7,721 bases of DNA from UBA1738 sp964388835 (GTDB lineage: Bacteria > Bacillota > Clostridia > UBA1381), in assembly GCA_964388835.1 (NCBI GenBank), contig CAYMBZ010000065.1, positions 1 to 7,721 of the forward strand, written 5' to 3'. Of this stretch, positions 6,901-7,721 are shown in pieces (positions within the stretch are counted from its first letter, which is position 1; each line of letters begins with the position of its first letter). A program made the translations under genes and the position numbers. Below the pieces are notes generated by a model. That model searched no databases and was not told the DNA's origin. It saw only the letters and a list, made by a program, of their open reading frames with translations.

Positions 6901-7484
6901 ATCATGTTCTTGCATCCGGTGAGGATGTAAACGTGATGGTATTCGATACCGAAGTTTACTCAAATACAGGCGGTCAGTCATCAAAATCGACACCTACCGG
7001 TGCAATTGCTCAGTTTGCGGCTGCAGGTAAGGTTGTTAAGAAGAAAGACCTTGCGGCTATCGCAATGAGCTACGGCTACGTTTACGTTGCACAGATTGCT
7101 CAGGGTGCTGACTACAACCAGTGCTTGAAAGCTATGCTTGAAGCTGAAAGCTATAACGGTCCGTCACTCATCATCGGTTATGCTCCTTGTATCAACCATG
7201 GCATTAAGGGCGGAATGAGCATTGCTCAGACCGAAGAAAAGAAGGCTGTTGAAGCAGGCTACTGGCACTTATTCAGGTACGACCCGAGACTTGCTCTTGA
7301 GGGCAAGAATCCGTTCCAGCTTGACTCAAAAGAGCCTAAGGCAAGCTATGAGGACTTCATCATGGGTGAGGTTCGTTACAATTCACTTGCACGCTCCAAT
7401 CCGGACAGAGCAAAAGAATTGTTCGAAAAAGCTCAGGCTGACGCTAAGGCTAAGTACGACAAGCTTGTTGAACTTGCAAAATAA
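3972..7484 (+). CDS. nifJ: Pyruvate:ferredoxin (flavodoxin) oxidoreductase, single-chain homodimeric type
   Basis: This cytoplasmic enzyme converts pyruvate, CoA and oxidised ferredoxin to acetyl-CoA, CO2 and reduced ferredoxin, the central pyruvate-oxidising step of anaerobic fermentation. All domains are fused in 1170 residues. Domain I carries YPITPSS (Thr31), TEMQSEAGA (Glu64) and SARAL (Arg115), matching the active-site Thr31, Glu64 and Arg114 of the Desulfovibrio africanus enzyme. A two-cluster ferredoxin domain has CLQCGLCAYVCP (Cys691, 694, 697, 701) and CTGCGSCVNVCP (Cys745, 748, 751, 755). The thiamine-diphosphate domain has CAGC (Cys816, 819), ATGCSS (Cys844) and APCINHG (Cys1073) for the proximal 4Fe-4S cluster. 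It also has GGDGWAYDIG (963-972) and SNTGGQ (Asn998) for cofactor and Mg binding. All expected ligands are present. It stops at LVELAK, without the C-terminal extension that shields the D. africanus protein. Codon choice leans to AGA/CGT, ACA and CTT, consistent with high expression. It is monocistronic, between its own promoter and a terminator. Confidence 0.98.
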   Translation: MGRKMKTMDGNTAAAYASYAFTDVAAIYPITPSSNMAEVTDKWAAAGQKNIFGRTVQVTEMQSEAGASGTVHGSLAAGALTTTYTASQGLLLMIPNMYKIAGELLPCVFNVSARALASHALSIFGDHQDVMACRQTGFAMLASTNPQEAMDLGAVAHLTTIKGKVPFLHFFDGFRTSHEYQKVACWDYADLAEMVDWEAINDFRQGALNPAHPVQRGTAQNPDIFFQAKEASNKYYEAIPELTQQYMDKVNAKIGTDYKLFNYYGANDAETVIVAMGSVNDTISETVDYLNANGEKVGMIKVRLYRPFSVKHFVEAIPASVKRIVVLDRTKEAGSVGEPLYLDVTAALCGTSFANIPVFGGRFGLGSKDTTPAQIIAAFKNTEKKHFTIGICDDVTNLSLEIKENPNTTPEGIKSCKFWGLGADGTVGANKNSVKIIGDHTDMNVQAYFDYDSKKSGGLTVSHLRFGNAKITSTYLINKADFVACHKASYIRQYDMVQDVKPGGVFLLNCSWNAEELETHLPGQVKRYIAENNIQFYTIDGVKIGKEIGLGNRINTVLQSAFFKLADIIPAEDAIRYMKEAATASYSKKGDAIVKMNHDAIDAGAEAVVKVEVPASWKDAKDEDLSVKHDGEGKLVDYVNNVLVPVNGFRGMQLPVSTFVPYANGEVPLGSAAYEKRGIAIDVPTWNGDACLQCGLCAYVCPHACIRPVVLTEEELKNAPEGIKYVKMKQLDGYYYGMAISVLDCTGCGSCVNVCPEVKGTKALSMSPLDMNLDEQKGFDYGIKLATKPSVLEKFPLTTVKGSQFRTPYLEFSGACAGCGETPYAKLITQLFGDRMYIANATGCSSIWGGSAPSTPYTTDSDGRGPAWGNSLFEDNAEYGYGMFLGQKAIREKNIEKLEKLATENAEIKPAVEKFIETKDCGTANRVATDELLKAIANINSQEAKDVLADKDFLNKKSVWIFGGDGWAYDIGFGGLDHVLASGEDVNVMVFDTEVYSNTGGQSSKSTPTGAIAQFAAAGKVVKKKDLAAIAMSYGYVYVAQIAQGADYNQCLKAMLEAESYNGPSLIIGYAPCINHGIKGGMSIAQTEEKKAVEAGYWHLFRYDPRLALEGKNPFQLDSKEPKASYEDFIMGEVRYNSLARSNPDRAKELFEKAQADAKAKYDKLVELAK

Positions 7485-7493
7485 AACATTTAA

Positions 7494-7520
7494 CGAAAAG
7501 TCCGCTATGCGGACTTTTCG
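7494..7520 (+). terminator. Intrinsic terminator of nifJ
   Basis: A perfect 12-bp stem (7494-7505 with 7509-7520, CGAAAAGTCCGC/GCGGACTTTTCG) closes a TAT loop ten bases after the nifJ stop. The T-run lies within the right arm and CGCATTT follows. The symmetric A/T arms could also stop transcription from the other side. Confidence 0.8.
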
Positions 7521-7560
7521 CATTTAAACACAAAAAAAGAACCCGACCTTTGAAAAAATC

Positions 7561-7586
7561 TGAACTGCCCCAAATTGTACGGACAG
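7561..7586. mobile_element. Possible IS3-family terminal inverted repeat (remnant)
   Basis: The sequence begins TGAACTGCCCC and ends GGACAG, a pattern resembling the terminal repeats of IS3-family (IS150-like) elements, which typically start TG and carry CTGCCCC and GGACA blocks. No transposase, second end or target duplication is visible in the remaining 135 bases, so this is either a relic, the edge of an element outside the window, or chance. Confidence 0.25.
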
Positions 7587-7633
7587 CACAAAAAAACACC
7601 TTTACGGTAGAAAATATTAAAAATTAGGCAACG

Positions 7634-7668
7634 AACTGACATCGCTTTTCGAGAGGTGTCAGTTTTTT
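7634..7668 (+). terminator. Second plus-strand intrinsic terminator
   Basis: AACTGACATC (7634-7643) pairs with GGTGTCAGTT (7655-7664), 10 bp with one wobble, around an 11-base loop, and runs into six T (7663-7668). It stands about 115 bases after the nifJ terminator with no gene between, so it is either a backup or ends an unrecognised short transcript. I see no convincing promoter for such a transcript in 7521-7633. Confidence 0.7.
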
Positions 7669-7692
7669 GGTGTCTTTAGACGTGGAAATAAA

Positions 7693-7711
7693 CCTCCGGT
7701 TATACCGGAGG
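7693..7711. other. Perfect 8-bp palindrome at the window edge
   Basis: CCTCCGGT (7693-7700) and ACCGGAGG (7704-7711) enclose a TAT loop. The plus strand continues into AAGAAAAAAA and the other side is only TTTATTT, so it is a weak terminator at best. Short hairpins of this sort also mark the ends of IS200/IS605 elements, but the window stops here. Confidence 0.45.
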
Positions 7712-7721
7712 AAGAAAAAAA

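Noticed and set aside
6469..6930. 153-codon plus-strand ORF inside nifJ, and other long frames within nifJ and the PTS gene.
   Set aside because: They overlap strongly conserved coding sequence in another frame, have Gln/Leu/Ser-rich shadow composition and no ribosome-binding site.

Overview
The window looks like a chromosomal segment of an anaerobic, endospore-forming member of the Clostridia. The forespore sigma factor SigG indicates endospore formation. A full-length homodimeric pyruvate:ferredoxin oxidoreductase indicates fermentative anaerobic metabolism. Moderate GC and strong AGGAGG ribosome-binding sites fit Firmicutes; an Oscillospiraceae/Ruminococcaceae-like organism is my guess, not something the sequence proves.

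Layout: (1) 1-821, plus strand: C-terminal 272 codons of a SNF2-family helicase/translocase cut by the window edge. (2) 822-1278: a 457-base gap with no convincing protein gene. It has two plus-strand hairpins behind the helicase and, on the minus strand, a self-contained transcription unit: a near-consensus vegetative promoter (1042-1069) and a textbook intrinsic terminator (935-975) that together bracket a predicted RNA of about 100 nt. This candidate small RNA is the least explained object in the window. (3) 1279-2046, minus: sigG. (4) 2143-3729, minus: a glucose-type PTS IICB permease without a IIA domain, ending in a GC-rich hairpin before sigG. (5) 3730-3971: a divergent control region with an extended -10 promoter for the PTS gene, a good -35/-10 promoter for the oxidoreductase, and between them related TTGCAATA-like half-sites, one inverted and two in tandem 11 bp apart. 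(6) 3972-7484, plus: nifJ (PFOR). (7) 7485-7721: a perfect 12-bp terminator hairpin, then a patch of mobile-element-like DNA with an IS3-like end, a second plus-strand terminator and another palindrome at the window edge.

How they may fit together: the PTS permease imports and phosphorylates hexose using phosphoenolpyruvate, giving pyruvate; PFOR oxidises pyruvate to acetyl-CoA and reduces ferredoxin. The two are divergently transcribed from a shared region that could hold a common regulatory site. SigG and the helicase have no obvious functional link to this pair. No CRISPR array, tRNA or rRNA was seen, and I found no clearly new multi-gene system; the best candidates for something undescribed are the small RNA and the shared operator region.
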